From positions 310,001-374,000 of the forward strand of contig CAUJCT010000053.1 in the NCBI GenBank assembly GCA_963169345.1: 64,000 nucleotides of DNA. Reading direction: 5' to 3'. This document shows positions 7,768 to 16,505 of this stretch, one piece after another. The notes under the pieces were generated by a model that saw nothing but the letters and a program-made list of their open reading frames with translations, was not told the origin of the DNA and made no database searches. The stretch is from Bacteroidota bacterium (GTDB lineage Bacteria; Bacteroidota; Bacteroidia; NS11-12g; UBA955). Positions within the stretch are counted from its first letter, which is position 1; each line of letters begins with the position of its first letter. Position numbers and translations under genes: made by a program.

Positions 7768-9875
7768 TATTTGTATTTTAGTTCATTAAATATGATGTAA
7801 GTGACAAATATTTGTAATAACCCTTCGTAATTATCCTTCCAAACTGAATTATAAATACCAATATCTTCTAGTTCTGGTAAACATCTGTCGGCAATCATTT
7901 CAATTTGTTCCTTGGCAATAGAGCCATTCAGACTGATAACTTGTCTTTCAGAAGCATAATTGTGATCAATGGTGAGAGTCCCAACTTTTAGTCTTTCAAT
8001 TAAAGGATCGAGGTCTATATCATTGGAAATGGTTAGTTTTAAACCTATAACGGGTTCAACTTCCTGTTTGACCGGATCGATATCATTCACAGGAAAATAA
8101 GAAGCTATGATATCTGCTTGGGCTGATTGTGAACGAATATACTTTTCAGAGTCTTCTTCTCTTTGCTTTAATTGTTCCAGCACCTTTTCAGGAGAATATC
8201 CTCTTTTTGCAACATCTCTCTGAACTTTCCACCACATTCTAAGCTGCTCTTCAGGTTCCATAAATATCCTCAAATCATAAACTTCAGATTGATTGTTGAG
8301 ATAGAAAGAATGCAAACCTTCAAATACAATCAGTTTGTTAGGTTTTATGAATTTTGGAAGTGTAAACTTTCCGGTAGAATGGTCATAGTTGCGTCTTCTT
8401 ATACTTCTGCCTGATTTAAGTACTCTTGCATGTTCTAGGTCTTCATGAATTTTATTGGCTCTCGGATCCAAATGTGTAAAATTGTTCCAGTTCTCATTAC
8501 CTCTCTCCCATTTATGCATATCATCGCCTCTTATGATACTTGTATTGCCTGGTTCGAATACCGCTGCCAGTCCTTCACTTAAAGTTGATTTTCCACTTGC
8601 TGAATCACCTCCAATACCAAGTAAATAAGGTTGTGAAAGAAATTTTGACTGAATATTGCTTCCTATACCCTTCATAAAAACAAGATAACCAGTTAATATG
8701 AGAGTAGTCTGTAAAAGAGTAAACGACACATTCAAAGATTTAGGATTCGACAACATACAACCATAGTCTGAGTCAACATTAAAAGAACTGATATTACAAG
8801 AATTCCAGTAATCGGATTCAGGAATTAAACCAAAGTATACAAAATACAATACCGTCAATAAAATGAATACTTGTTTTTCCCTTATGTTCTGTCGTATGAT
8901 AAAATAGACCAACAAAGGTACAATCCAGTAATACCAGCCTTGCATTGGGGCAATCATGAGTGTCAGTGCAAGAAATGTAAATGCGAGAAATAATACGAGC
9001 TGATCTCTGTTAACAAATTTGAAATTGAAATAATATACAACCAAAATAAAATAGATGGCCGGAATAAAATAGATTTTCAGGTTTGAATTAAACTGATAGA
9101 ATAGATCGAAGATCTGCTGTTGTACAGGATTATTATACACCATTTCTAAATAATCTGCACTACCAAGAAACGGAGCATTAATGATTGCAACAGTGACTAT
9201 TAATGCTAAAATTGAAACTACTATCTGCTTCCAGTTCACCTGAGATGATTTGAATAAGAACAGTACATAAAATGGTAAAACTAATACCATATTTGTTTTA
9301 GTTGCAATTGCCAAACCCAGACAGACAAAAGCCAATAACCATCTTGATTTAAATAAGAAGTAAAGTGAAATCATCATTATGGCAATTGGAATAACATCCA
9401 ATTGACCATGAAAATAATTAATGTAAATCAAAACAGGCGACAGCCAATACCAGATTAAAACTTGTCTGGTTCTTGTCTTAAGCCATCGAATCAAAACTAA
9501 AAGAATAGCAAAGTCGGCAGCCAGTAAAGGCAGTCTAAAAATTAAACTATCGGCCATAGTAAATGCTTCTACAGCCCCCGGAAAAAGTGGCCAAAGCAAC
9601 ATTCTGGGTAGAGTAAACAAGGCCAGCATGAAAGGTGGATATGGAAATTCTACACCCTTACCATTCTGATTGAAGTATTGATAAGGGTCATCGAAGCCAG
9701 ATGAAATGAAATAATTTCCAAACGGAGCAAATAACTCACGCAGATAAGATGAAGCAAAAAACAAAGAGATAAGAAGTTTCAATACCAGCCCAAACCAGAA
9801 TAATCTGGATTTAGCGAGCGGAATTTTACTTCTACCGCGTTTATCCTTAAATATAGAATTAACCGCTCTTTTCAT
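7767..9875 (-). CDS. Fusion: GT-C-type membrane glycosyltransferase + uridine-kinase-like P-loop kinase
   Basis: 702 residues. Residues 20-400 are a polytopic GT-C-like domain with an acidic loop FDDPYQYF (61-68) and NYFHGQLD (153-160), as in PIG-M/DUF2029-type mannosyltransferases. Residues 415-610 are a cytoplasmic kinase of the phosphoribulokinase/uridine kinase family: Walker A GGDSASGKST (422-431), RGDDMHKW (449-456), RRRNYDHSTGKF (493-504) and VFEGLHSFY (517-525). About 90 more residues follow. One frame runs through both domains with no stop, so the fusion is genuine in this sequence. The kinase probably phosphorylates a small hydroxylated substrate for the neighbouring nucleotidyltransferases. 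Pairing with a membrane glycosyltransferase is unusual. Confidence 0.85.
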   Translation of the reverse strand: MKRAVNSIFKDKRGRSKIPLAKSRLFWFGLVLKLLISLFFASSYLRELFAPFGNYFISSGFDDPYQYFNQNGKGVEFPYPPFMLALFTLPRMLLWPLFPGAVEAFTMADSLIFRLPLLAADFAILLVLIRWLKTRTRQVLIWYWLSPVLIYINYFHGQLDVIPIAIMMISLYFLFKSRWLLAFVCLGLAIATKTNMVLVLPFYVLFLFKSSQVNWKQIVVSILALIVTVAIINAPFLGSADYLEMVYNNPVQQQIFDLFYQFNSNLKIYFIPAIYFILVVYYFNFKFVNRDQLVLFLAFTFLALTLMIAPMQGWYYWIVPLLVYFIIRQNIREKQVFILLTVLYFVYFGLIPESDYWNSCNISSFNVDSDYGCMLSNPKSLNVSFTLLQTTLILTGYLVFMKGIGSNIQSKFLSQPYLLGIGGDSASGKSTLSEGLAAVFEPGNTSIIRGDDMHKWERGNENWNNFTHLDPRANKIHEDLEHARVLKSGRSIRRRNYDHSTGKFTLPKFIKPNKLIVFEGLHSFYLNNQSEVYDLRIFMEPEEQLRMWWKVQRDVAKRGYSPEKVLEQLKQREEDSEKYIRSQSAQADIIASYFPVNDIDPVKQEVEPVIGLKLTISNDIDLDPLIERLKVGTLTIDHNYASERQVISLNGSIAKEQIEMIADRCLPELEDIGIYNSVWKDNYEGLLQIFVTYIIFNELKYK

Positions 9876-10528
9876 ATTGTATTATCGTCAATCTGATAAG
9901 CCTTTATACCAATGCTCTCTGCACCTTTAATATCTTTTTCATAGCTGTCTCCAATCATTATTACTTCCGAAGGTTTCAAATTTAACTTATCGAGAGCCAA
10001 TTGAAATATAGCTGGTTCAGGTTTTTCTACACCGGCTTCCTCAGAACTGACCATATATCTGACATATTGGTTTAAACTGAGTTTTTCTAACTTCCTTAGC
10101 TGAATTTGTGCAGTCAGATCGGTAACAATAGCCATTTCAATACCATTCAATCGGGCATTGTTCATAAGCTCCAATGCACCTTCTCTGACTTTCATAGAGT
10201 TGAGAAAGGTACTCCAGTACACTTCTTCCAATTTTAATCCAAATTCAGAACTGGTAAACCCTTTGGCAAATTCATGCAGCTTTTGCAAGTATAGCAATCT
10301 TGAATGTGAGGCACCCTGACCATGAAGTTGGTTGTGAACAATATCTCTTGACTTTTTCCAAAAAGCATCAAATTGTGATTCACTTATATCAAATCCCAAA
10401 GCAGTTTTTCGTGTTTCCTGATAGGCAATTTTATGAACAGACTCATAGATATAGATAGTATTATCAAGGTCCCAGAGTATCCCTTTTACTCCATCCAAAC
10501 TTATTTTATTCCAATTTTCTACTACCAT
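9872..10528 (-). CDS. HAD-superfamily phosphatase
   Basis: 218 residues. Motif I is DLDNT at 20-24 with the nucleophile and acid/base Asp pair; motif II is IVTD near 134-137; the motif III Lys lies in GVEKPEP; and motif IV is MIGDSYEKD near 191. A helical cap sits between motifs I and II, as in subclass I HAD hydrolases such as phosphoglycolate phosphatase. It overlaps the GT-C/kinase fusion by ATGA and the GDPD-like gene by 7 bp. Beside an aldolase, a kinase and two nucleotidyltransferases it most likely removes a phosphate from an intermediate before re-phosphorylation at another position. That step is inferred. Confidence 0.85.
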   Translation of the reverse strand: MVVENWNKISLDGVKGILWDLDNTIYIYESVHKIAYQETRKTALGFDISESQFDAFWKKSRDIVHNQLHGQGASHSRLLYLQKLHEFAKGFTSSEFGLKLEEVYWSTFLNSMKVREGALELMNNARLNGIEMAIVTDLTAQIQLRKLEKLSLNQYVRYMVSSEEAGVEKPEPAIFQLALDKLNLKPSEVIMIGDSYEKDIKGAESIGIKAYQIDDNTI

Positions 10529-11094
10529 AAATCAGGTCTTTTTGTACACACAGCATCAATGTCCATATTCGCAAGTTTCAATTTAAATTCATCTATTCTG
10601 GATATATCGTAACCTTGCAACTCAGGTGAAACAATGCATAACTTAAAGTGTTCTTTCAATAAATTATAAGTTGCCAAATCTAATGGAAGATCATTAAAAC
10701 AGTCTATCCAAACCCAATCTAACTTTCCTGCAAAACCCATAACAAAATCAATAGGTTCATACTCTGAAAAGCGAACTGCAATCTTTTTTACTCCTTTTTT
10801 CATATACTTGATCAAAAAAGGCAGAGATAAATCCAGAAAGAAATAATTCTCTATTTTGTGTTTTTCCATTAATTCAAGAATCCTGTCTTCCATACCCTCT
10901 GCTTTGGTATTTAAGATAAGCAAAGCATGTTGGTAATACTTTAGCCATTCTTCAAAATCCTCTCCTTCCTTAAAGGCATCATGGTGAATAATTATCTTGT
11001 CTCCAAATGGTCTTAAATCCATTTCAACACCATATTCTCCTGGAGTTTGTTTTAATTGTTCAATTGTATTTATTCTGTGAGCTATTTTAAGCAT
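10522..11094 (-). CDS. Glycerophosphodiester phosphodiesterase-like protein
   Basis: 190 residues. The N-terminus carries the GDPD signature in compact form: AHR at 5-7, VEMDLR at 23-28 (Glu and Asp metal ligands) and HHD at 37-39. The rest shows alternating beta/alpha segments (LILNTKAEGME, NYFFLDLS, AVRFSEYEP, WVWIDCF) consistent with a shortened TIM barrel. Classical GDPDs exceed 230 residues, so this one is short. There is no signal peptide, so it would act in the cytoplasm. Its position between acylation genes and the phosphatase/kinase/aldolase group suggests a phosphodiester intermediate or product; it may not be a true glycerophosphodiesterase. Confidence 0.6.
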   Translation of the reverse strand: MLKIAHRINTIEQLKQTPGEYGVEMDLRPFGDKIIIHHDAFKEGEDFEEWLKYYQHALLILNTKAEGMEDRILELMEKHKIENYFFLDLSLPFLIKYMKKGVKKIAVRFSEYEPIDFVMGFAGKLDWVWIDCFNDLPLDLATYNLLKEHFKLCIVSPELQGYDISRIDEFKLKLANMDIDAVCTKRPDLW

Positions 11095-11096
11095 AC

Positions 11097-11954
11097 TTAT
11101 TTTTCTCTTAATTGTTTTAAAACAAATTGTGTAAAATAATCAGCGCCTTTTCTGTTTAAATGAAATCTATCCGAAAAGTATTCGTTCGATAGCATCAAAC
11201 TTCTATCATTTAAATAACGCAAATTGTGTTTTTTCACATATTGATCTATAGCCAATTCAAGTCCTTTAACTTTAACTGCTGATGAATGCACCGGGCTCGT
11301 TAAAATAACAAGTTCTATTTTTTTACTTAAGCAAATCTCAGCTATTTTATCCAAATAGCGCATCTGAGTCGAAGATAGTTGTTCTTTATAATTACTGGTA
11401 ACTACAGCGTTAATTGCTTCCATAGTTATTGTGGAGTCAATGCCTTGGAAAGCGCCATATTGCTTCATGTAATTTTCTTTATCAAACAAATCTTGAATTG
11501 AAAACAAATTTGAAAAAGCCTTTAAGTAACCCCAGGGATTAAAAGAAGTCAGTTCCTTTACTTCACTCAAGCTCATATAAGGAAACACCTTTGGGAACTT
11601 AAAATTGATATAACTTTGAGATTTATACCATTCATCAGCGGTTATATCAATATTGTGATAGTCTATGCCTAAAACTACTGTATCAATAGAACTGTTGTCT
11701 TGCAACAATTTGACCAGTTTTGAGTATGTATAGAGATAATTATCTCCGCTTTGAGCAAATGTAATAATGTCATTGTAGGTATTGTCATTAATAGATTGTT
11801 CAATATGTGAATCACCTATAAATGCAATAGTAGCTGGCTTTATTAAAGTCCAGGATCTGTTCTTGTAGGCATTTTGTACTATAATAAATAATACGATTAC
11901 TACCACACAAGTAAAAATTGAAAACCAGACTATATGCTTATAAAAACTTCTCAA
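11097..11954 (-). CDS. SGNH-fold partner of second MBOAT acyltransferase
   Basis: 285 residues from a TTG at 11954 that overlaps the MBOAT stop as TTGA. An ATG exists at 12032 but would overlap the MBOAT gene by 82 bp, and its first 26 residues add nothing resembling the family. From the TTG the protein starts like its counterpart at 2046-2999: a short basic stretch, then one membrane helix (about 8-28). GDSH at 47-50 is the SGNH block I nucleophile motif, and D262-R-F-H265 is the block V dyad. It is the likely periplasmic acyl transferase or esterase working with the MBOAT protein. The start choice is moderately secure. Confidence 0.65.
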   Translation of the reverse strand: MRSFYKHIVWFSIFTCVVVIVLFIIVQNAYKNRSWTLIKPATIAFIGDSHIEQSINDNTYNDIITFAQSGDNYLYTYSKLVKLLQDNSSIDTVVLGIDYHNIDITADEWYKSQSYINFKFPKVFPYMSLSEVKELTSFNPWGYLKAFSNLFSIQDLFDKENYMKQYGAFQGIDSTITMEAINAVVTSNYKEQLSSTQMRYLDKIAEICLSKKIELVILTSPVHSSAVKVKGLELAIDQYVKKHNLRYLNDRSLMLSNEYFSDRFHLNRKGADYFTQFVLKQLREK

Positions 11955-13384
11955 AACTGAAAATAGATAAATGTTTGTGGTGTTGCTCCAAGAATAAGAA
12001 TGATCACTAGTATACTTGCGTAAATTAGCCATCTGAACGCCTTGCTCTTAATTCCATACATATTTTGAAGGGCATAATCTTTTTCTCTTCCTAACCATTC
12101 CATTACCAGCATTATTAAAATTAATATGAACACATTGGCTGGGCGGATTACAGGTAAAGAAAACAGATTACCTGTAAATATCCCTTTGAGATAACTGAAG
12201 GCCATAGAAACTGACTCAGCTCTAAAAAATACCCATATTAAGGAAACTATCAGGAATGTTGTCAAAACCTGAAAAAACTCTTTAATATTCGGAAGAAGTT
12301 TACCAGAAGCAACAACACCCTTAAAACTTGTTTTAAGAATGAAATTATCAGCAATTACAAACAGGGCATTAATAAAGCCCCACATGATAAAAGTCCAGTT
12401 TGCGCCATGCCAGAAACCACTGACTAAAAATACAATACCAACATTTATAATTTTTCTGAAATAGGTTGTTTGATTGCCCCCAAGAGGAATATATAAATAG
12501 TCTCTAAACCATGAAGACAAGGATATATGCCATCTCTTCCAGAATTCTGCAAGGTTTCTTGAAAAATATGGAAATGCAAAGTTCTTTAACAAATCAAAAC
12601 CCATAAGTCGAGCACTTCCAAGTGCTATATCAGAATAGCCGGAAAAATCTCCGTAAATTTGAAAAGCGAAGAAAATTGCACCAACTAGCAAAGTGCTGCC
12701 TGAATAATCAGAAGCATGATCAAAAATGGTATTGGCAAAAATTGCACAATTATCTGCAATAACAATCTTCTTAAATAGACCCCATAAAATTTGTCTTAAC
12801 CCTTCAATGGCATTGGATTCAGAAAATGTTCTTTTTCCTTCAATTTGAGGAAGTAAATGTGTAGCTCTCTCTATCGGACCAGCCACCAATAAAGGGAAAA
12901 AACTTACAAATAGTCCATAATCAATAAAATTCTTTCGAACCTCAACTTTCCCGTTATAACAGTCAAAAACGTAAGAAAGTCCGTGAAAAGTATAAAAAGA
13001 AATTCCTACTGGTAAGAGAACATCAATTCTTGCAAACGAACTGTTAATTCCAAATAAGTTTACAAGATCATTGCATATTTCAGAAAAGAAATTGAAGTAT
13101 TTAAATAAACCGAGAAATCCAAGGTTAATACCTACACTCAAAATCAACCAAAATTTCTTGTTCTTCTTTGAAACCGAATCATCTATTTTTATTGCACTGT
13201 AATAATCGAGAAGAGTTGAAAAAACAAGCAAGAATAAAAACTTCCAATTCCACATTCCATAAAAAAAGTAACTCATCAGAAGTAAAAATCCATTCTGGTA
13301 TATTCGGTTTCCTTTATTTAGCCACCAATAGATAATGACGACTACAGGCAAAAAGAAAAGATATTCCAGTGAATTGAAAAGCAC
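11951..13384 (-). CDS. MBOAT family O-acyltransferase (AlgI-like), second copy
   Basis: 477 residues, polytopic. It shares with the MBOAT at 3002-4450 the MLFNS start, the FPLLVAGPIERA segment, FWKRWHISLSSWFRDYLYIPLG (281-302) and SGFWHGANW (322-330, catalytic His 326). Two complete paralogues in one operon imply two distinct acyl decorations, or one acyl type at two positions, of the same glycan. The gene follows a GT4 glycosyltransferase by 19 bp and is coupled to its SGNH partner through a TTGA overlap. Confidence 0.9.
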   Translation of the reverse strand: MLFNSLEYLFFLPVVVIIYWWLNKGNRIYQNGFLLLMSYFFYGMWNWKFLFLLVFSTLLDYYSAIKIDDSVSKKNKKFWLILSVGINLGFLGLFKYFNFFSEICNDLVNLFGINSSFARIDVLLPVGISFYTFHGLSYVFDCYNGKVEVRKNFIDYGLFVSFFPLLVAGPIERATHLLPQIEGKRTFSESNAIEGLRQILWGLFKKIVIADNCAIFANTIFDHASDYSGSTLLVGAIFFAFQIYGDFSGYSDIALGSARLMGFDLLKNFAFPYFSRNLAEFWKRWHISLSSWFRDYLYIPLGGNQTTYFRKIINVGIVFLVSGFWHGANWTFIMWGFINALFVIADNFILKTSFKGVVASGKLLPNIKEFFQVLTTFLIVSLIWVFFRAESVSMAFSYLKGIFTGNLFSLPVIRPANVFILILIMLVMEWLGREKDYALQNMYGIKSKAFRWLIYASILVIILILGATPQTFIYFQF

Positions 13385-13403
13385 TTATTTTTCTATGTTG
13401 TTT

Positions 13404-14624
13404 TTATGAATTATTAGTATTTGACCTGTTGTATGTTATCAGGAAGTTTATTAATCTTCTCATCTTTACATCATAATCAAGATTCTCTATGGCATACTGA
13501 CGCATAAATTCTGCAGTAGCATTTAAATCTTTAATTTGACTGTACCATTCAACCACTACGTTAAAATCTATATCAGAATCATCACATGGTAATTCTAAAC
13601 AACAGTTTTTTAACTCGTTATGTCCTGATATATCTGGGTCATTGTGGCCGTATATATATGGTAAACCTCTTGCAAAATATTCTCTGGCTTTAATAATTGT
13701 TGTACTTTTTAGTCCTTTTCTGAATATGCCAAATGCACCTAATCCCAGATCAATTTGGCCTATTAATTTATCTAAATCCTTCTTTTCTATATATCCACCG
13801 GCAATGACTTTATCTGAAATTCGAAGATCCATTGCCAGCTTAATTTCATTTTCAAGACTTTTTCCAAAAATATAGAGTTTTATATTCCAGTCGCCTTTAT
13901 AGTTAGCTATTCCCTTTATAACCCTGTCAAGTCCATTAAAATCAGCAATAGTAGAGGCACCTTTTAAAAACAATAGATGCAGCCTTTTAGGTTCTGTTGC
14001 TATAGTTCTGATTTGAAAATCGCTAACTTTAACACTATCTCCCCCTATCAAAAGATTATAATTTCTTTTAGCTCTTTTGTTTTCGTATTCTGCAATATCC
14101 TCAGAATTGGAAATACCAAAAGCTGCATTTGCTCTGATGATTCTACCATATAACCATTCGCTTAAAAGAGGTAAATAGTAAAACTCGAGATTCCCCAACC
14201 AGGATGACAAATTAAATCTCAATGGATTTTCCTTTCTGTATAATTTTATTTCATAAGTTTCAGAAGTGACATGTTCAATAAAGATCTTTTTCCTGTATGT
14301 TTTCAACCATTTAGCTAATTCAAAGCTGGCACCGGGATAACGACAATAGATATAATCAAATTCAGGTCTGTTTTTATTAAACCAGTTAAGCAGCGTTTTA
14401 TGTATGGCTCTTCTTTGTCTAAACGACCTGAACCAACCCTTTTTTATTTTAGGAACCGATATAAATTGAAAATCATCATGCTCATCATTAACATTATCAG
14501 TTGTGAAAAATAGACCTTTACAATCAACACCGTATTTTTTCAATGATTTTATCTGATTCAGTACTTTTTGTTGTACTGAACTCGTCTTTAAACCCGCTGA
14601 AGTAAATACGTAATATATTTTCAT
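13404..14624 (-). CDS. Family 4-type glycosyltransferase
   Basis: 406 residues. The N-terminal Rossmann half starts MKIYYVFTSAGLKTSSVQQKV and includes the FDYIYCRYPGAS segment. The C-terminal half has LHLLFLKGASTIADFNGLDR and IYIFGKS-like strands, then GLGAFGIFRKGLKSTTIIKAREYFARGLP. This last segment fits the nucleotide-sugar binding region of GT4 enzymes, although the usual Ex7E is replaced by a KxxEYFxxG pattern. It should act in the cytoplasm on the lipid-linked glycan. It lies 3 bp after the AsnB-like gene. Confidence 0.75.
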   Translation of the reverse strand: MKIYYVFTSAGLKTSSVQQKVLNQIKSLKKYGVDCKGLFFTTDNVNDEHDDFQFISVPKIKKGWFRSFRQRRAIHKTLLNWFNKNRPEFDYIYCRYPGASFELAKWLKTYRKKIFIEHVTSETYEIKLYRKENPLRFNLSSWLGNLEFYYLPLLSEWLYGRIIRANAAFGISNSEDIAEYENKRAKRNYNLLIGGDSVKVSDFQIRTIATEPKRLHLLFLKGASTIADFNGLDRVIKGIANYKGDWNIKLYIFGKSLENEIKLAMDLRISDKVIAGGYIEKKDLDKLIGQIDLGLGAFGIFRKGLKSTTIIKAREYFARGLPYIYGHNDPDISGHNELKNCCLELPCDDSDIDFNVVVEWYSQIKDLNATAEFMRQYAIENLDYDVKMRRLINFLITYNRSNTNNS

Positions 14625-14627
14625 GAT

Positions 14628-16499
14628 TTACTTAATTAAATTATAATTGATATTCTGCCATACTTCACGTATTAATGCATTTTCCATTTTACCATTTGAG
14701 TTTAATGCTGATTCCATTTTAGATTTCAATTCCTTATCAGAAGTCATGTCCAGAGCCCAATTTTTAAGTTTGTCATTCAACCAATATTCAACTGGACTGC
14801 CAATTCCGACTTTAAAGGCTCTATTTCTTAAACTTTCATCCATTTTGCCTTTCATGGACTCTCTTAAAATTCTTTTTGTAAATCCACTCCCAACCTTACT
14901 TTCAATCGGTAGAGAAAATACATAAGAAACCAACCGCCAATCCATAAATGGCATTCTGATCTCAATAGAATTCATCATACCTGCTCTGTCAAAATTTCTA
15001 AGTAAAGCTGGTAAAGTATGTTGGAAAAACTCGAAATAAACCATTCTTTCCCTAACAGGCTTTTTGCTGAAATCGTATGTTTTATCACTGAGTTCAGGTA
15101 ATTTTAATGGTAAATATTCGAGATTGGGACTCTGAGTCCCTACTAATTTTTTCAATTTGTATTTCAGTCCTGATTCTCTCAGTTTTTTTTCTTCTAAATT
15201 TTTATTTGATTTAGAAATAAAATGCCCGCGATTATCCGGATGGTACATATCTGATAAAATATCTCTGTAATCTAATGCCTGAGAACTTTTTCCATACCAA
15301 AGTGCATCGTTGTAAAGGCCATAAATCATATCTCGATACCCATAAAGCATTTCGTCTACGCCATGACCATCAAGCGAAACAACAACTCCATTTTTTCTCA
15401 TTCCCTCATAAACAGAAGCAATAGAACTAATCGGTGATATATTTATAAAATCGCAAAGTTCGGTATCTCTTTCAATCCTTGCCGCAAGATCAACATCATT
15501 GGTTTCAAGAAATGTTATTGGTCCGCCGGTATAATTTGCTGCAATTTGAGCATACTCTCTTTCATCATTTGGCAAACCTTTAAAAGTAGCTGTAAATGCT
15601 CTTTGTGCGTCTTCATTTACCCTGCCTAATGATTCTTTTTGAATTATGTCATAAACTGTGGAATATACAGCCGTAGAATCTAGTCCACCACTTAAAGCGG
15701 TCGCTATTGGTACATCACTGACAAGTCTGATTCGGCAGGCGTCTCTGAAAATTTCGTAAAATTTCTCACACTGCTCATTAAAACTTTTAGGAATTTCAGG
15801 ATGACAATCCTCAATACTCCACCAGCGTTTCTGTGAAATTTTCTCTTGTCTTTTTACTATTAGATAATGGCCCGGTAATAATTGATATATTTGTTTAAAT
15901 ATAGTATGACCCAATCCTTCGAGAGCATATGGGTCTATCATATTGTGATGGAGTTTTATTTCATCTACTTCCCGGTTAAAATTATTTAAGAATTTAAATG
16001 CTCGGGTTTCTGATGCAAATACAAACCTTTTATCTTCTTCGTACAGATAATATAATGGCTTGATTCCAAATCTGTCTCTTGCTAAGAATAGTTCCTTGTT
16101 TAAATTATCCCAGATAGCAAATGCCCACATTCCATTGAATTTCTTCAGACATAATGGTCCCCATTCCATGTACGCTGCAAGTATAACTTCCGTATCTGAT
16201 TCCGATTTAAAGCTATGTCCTTTTGATATCAGTGTTTCCTTTATTTCAGGAAAATTAAAAATCTCACCATTATAGGTGATTACAAATCTTCCCTGGTCAA
16301 ATGACATAGGTTGTCGGCCAAGAGGACTTAAATCTAATATTGAAAGTCTCCTCTGCGCCAAACCCAGCGTTTCTTTATCGAGTAATTCAATTCCATAATC
16401 ATCAGGACCTCTATGCGTCATTGAATTATTGAACTTCTCCAGAGTTGCAGCTTCTACTTTTGCGCCATCAAGTTGATATATTCCGGAAATACCACACAT
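14628..16499 (-). CDS. asnB: Asparagine synthase-like glutamine amidotransferase
   Basis: 623 residues. Class II glutamine amidotransferase domain at about 1-210 with the N-terminal nucleophile Cys2 (MCGISG), RGPDD (30-34) and YNGEIFN (76-82). Synthetase domain from about 240 with the PP-loop SGGLDS at 270-275. This is the full architecture of AsnB. Inside a polysaccharide operon between a GT2 and a GT4, such proteins are often thought to amidate a uronic acid carboxylate of the glycan rather than make asparagine; that use is inferred. It lies 6 bp after the GT2 gene. Confidence 0.85.
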   Translation of the reverse strand: MCGISGIYQLDGAKVEAATLEKFNNSMTHRGPDDYGIELLDKETLGLAQRRLSILDLSPLGRQPMSFDQGRFVITYNGEIFNFPEIKETLISKGHSFKSESDTEVILAAYMEWGPLCLKKFNGMWAFAIWDNLNKELFLARDRFGIKPLYYLYEEDKRFVFASETRAFKFLNNFNREVDEIKLHHNMIDPYALEGLGHTIFKQIYQLLPGHYLIVKRQEKISQKRWWSIEDCHPEIPKSFNEQCEKFYEIFRDACRIRLVSDVPIATALSGGLDSTAVYSTVYDIIQKESLGRVNEDAQRAFTATFKGLPNDEREYAQIAANYTGGPITFLETNDVDLAARIERDTELCDFINISPISSIASVYEGMRKNGVVVSLDGHGVDEMLYGYRDMIYGLYNDALWYGKSSQALDYRDILSDMYHPDNRGHFISKSNKNLEEKKLRESGLKYKLKKLVGTQSPNLEYLPLKLPELSDKTYDFSKKPVRERMVYFEFFQHTLPALLRNFDRAGMMNSIEIRMPFMDWRLVSYVFSLPIESKVGSGFTKRILRESMKGKMDESLRNRAFKVGIGSPVEYWLNDKLKNWALDMTSDKELKSKMESALNSNGKMENALIREVWQNINYNLIK

Positions 16500-16505
16500 G
16501 TTTTT

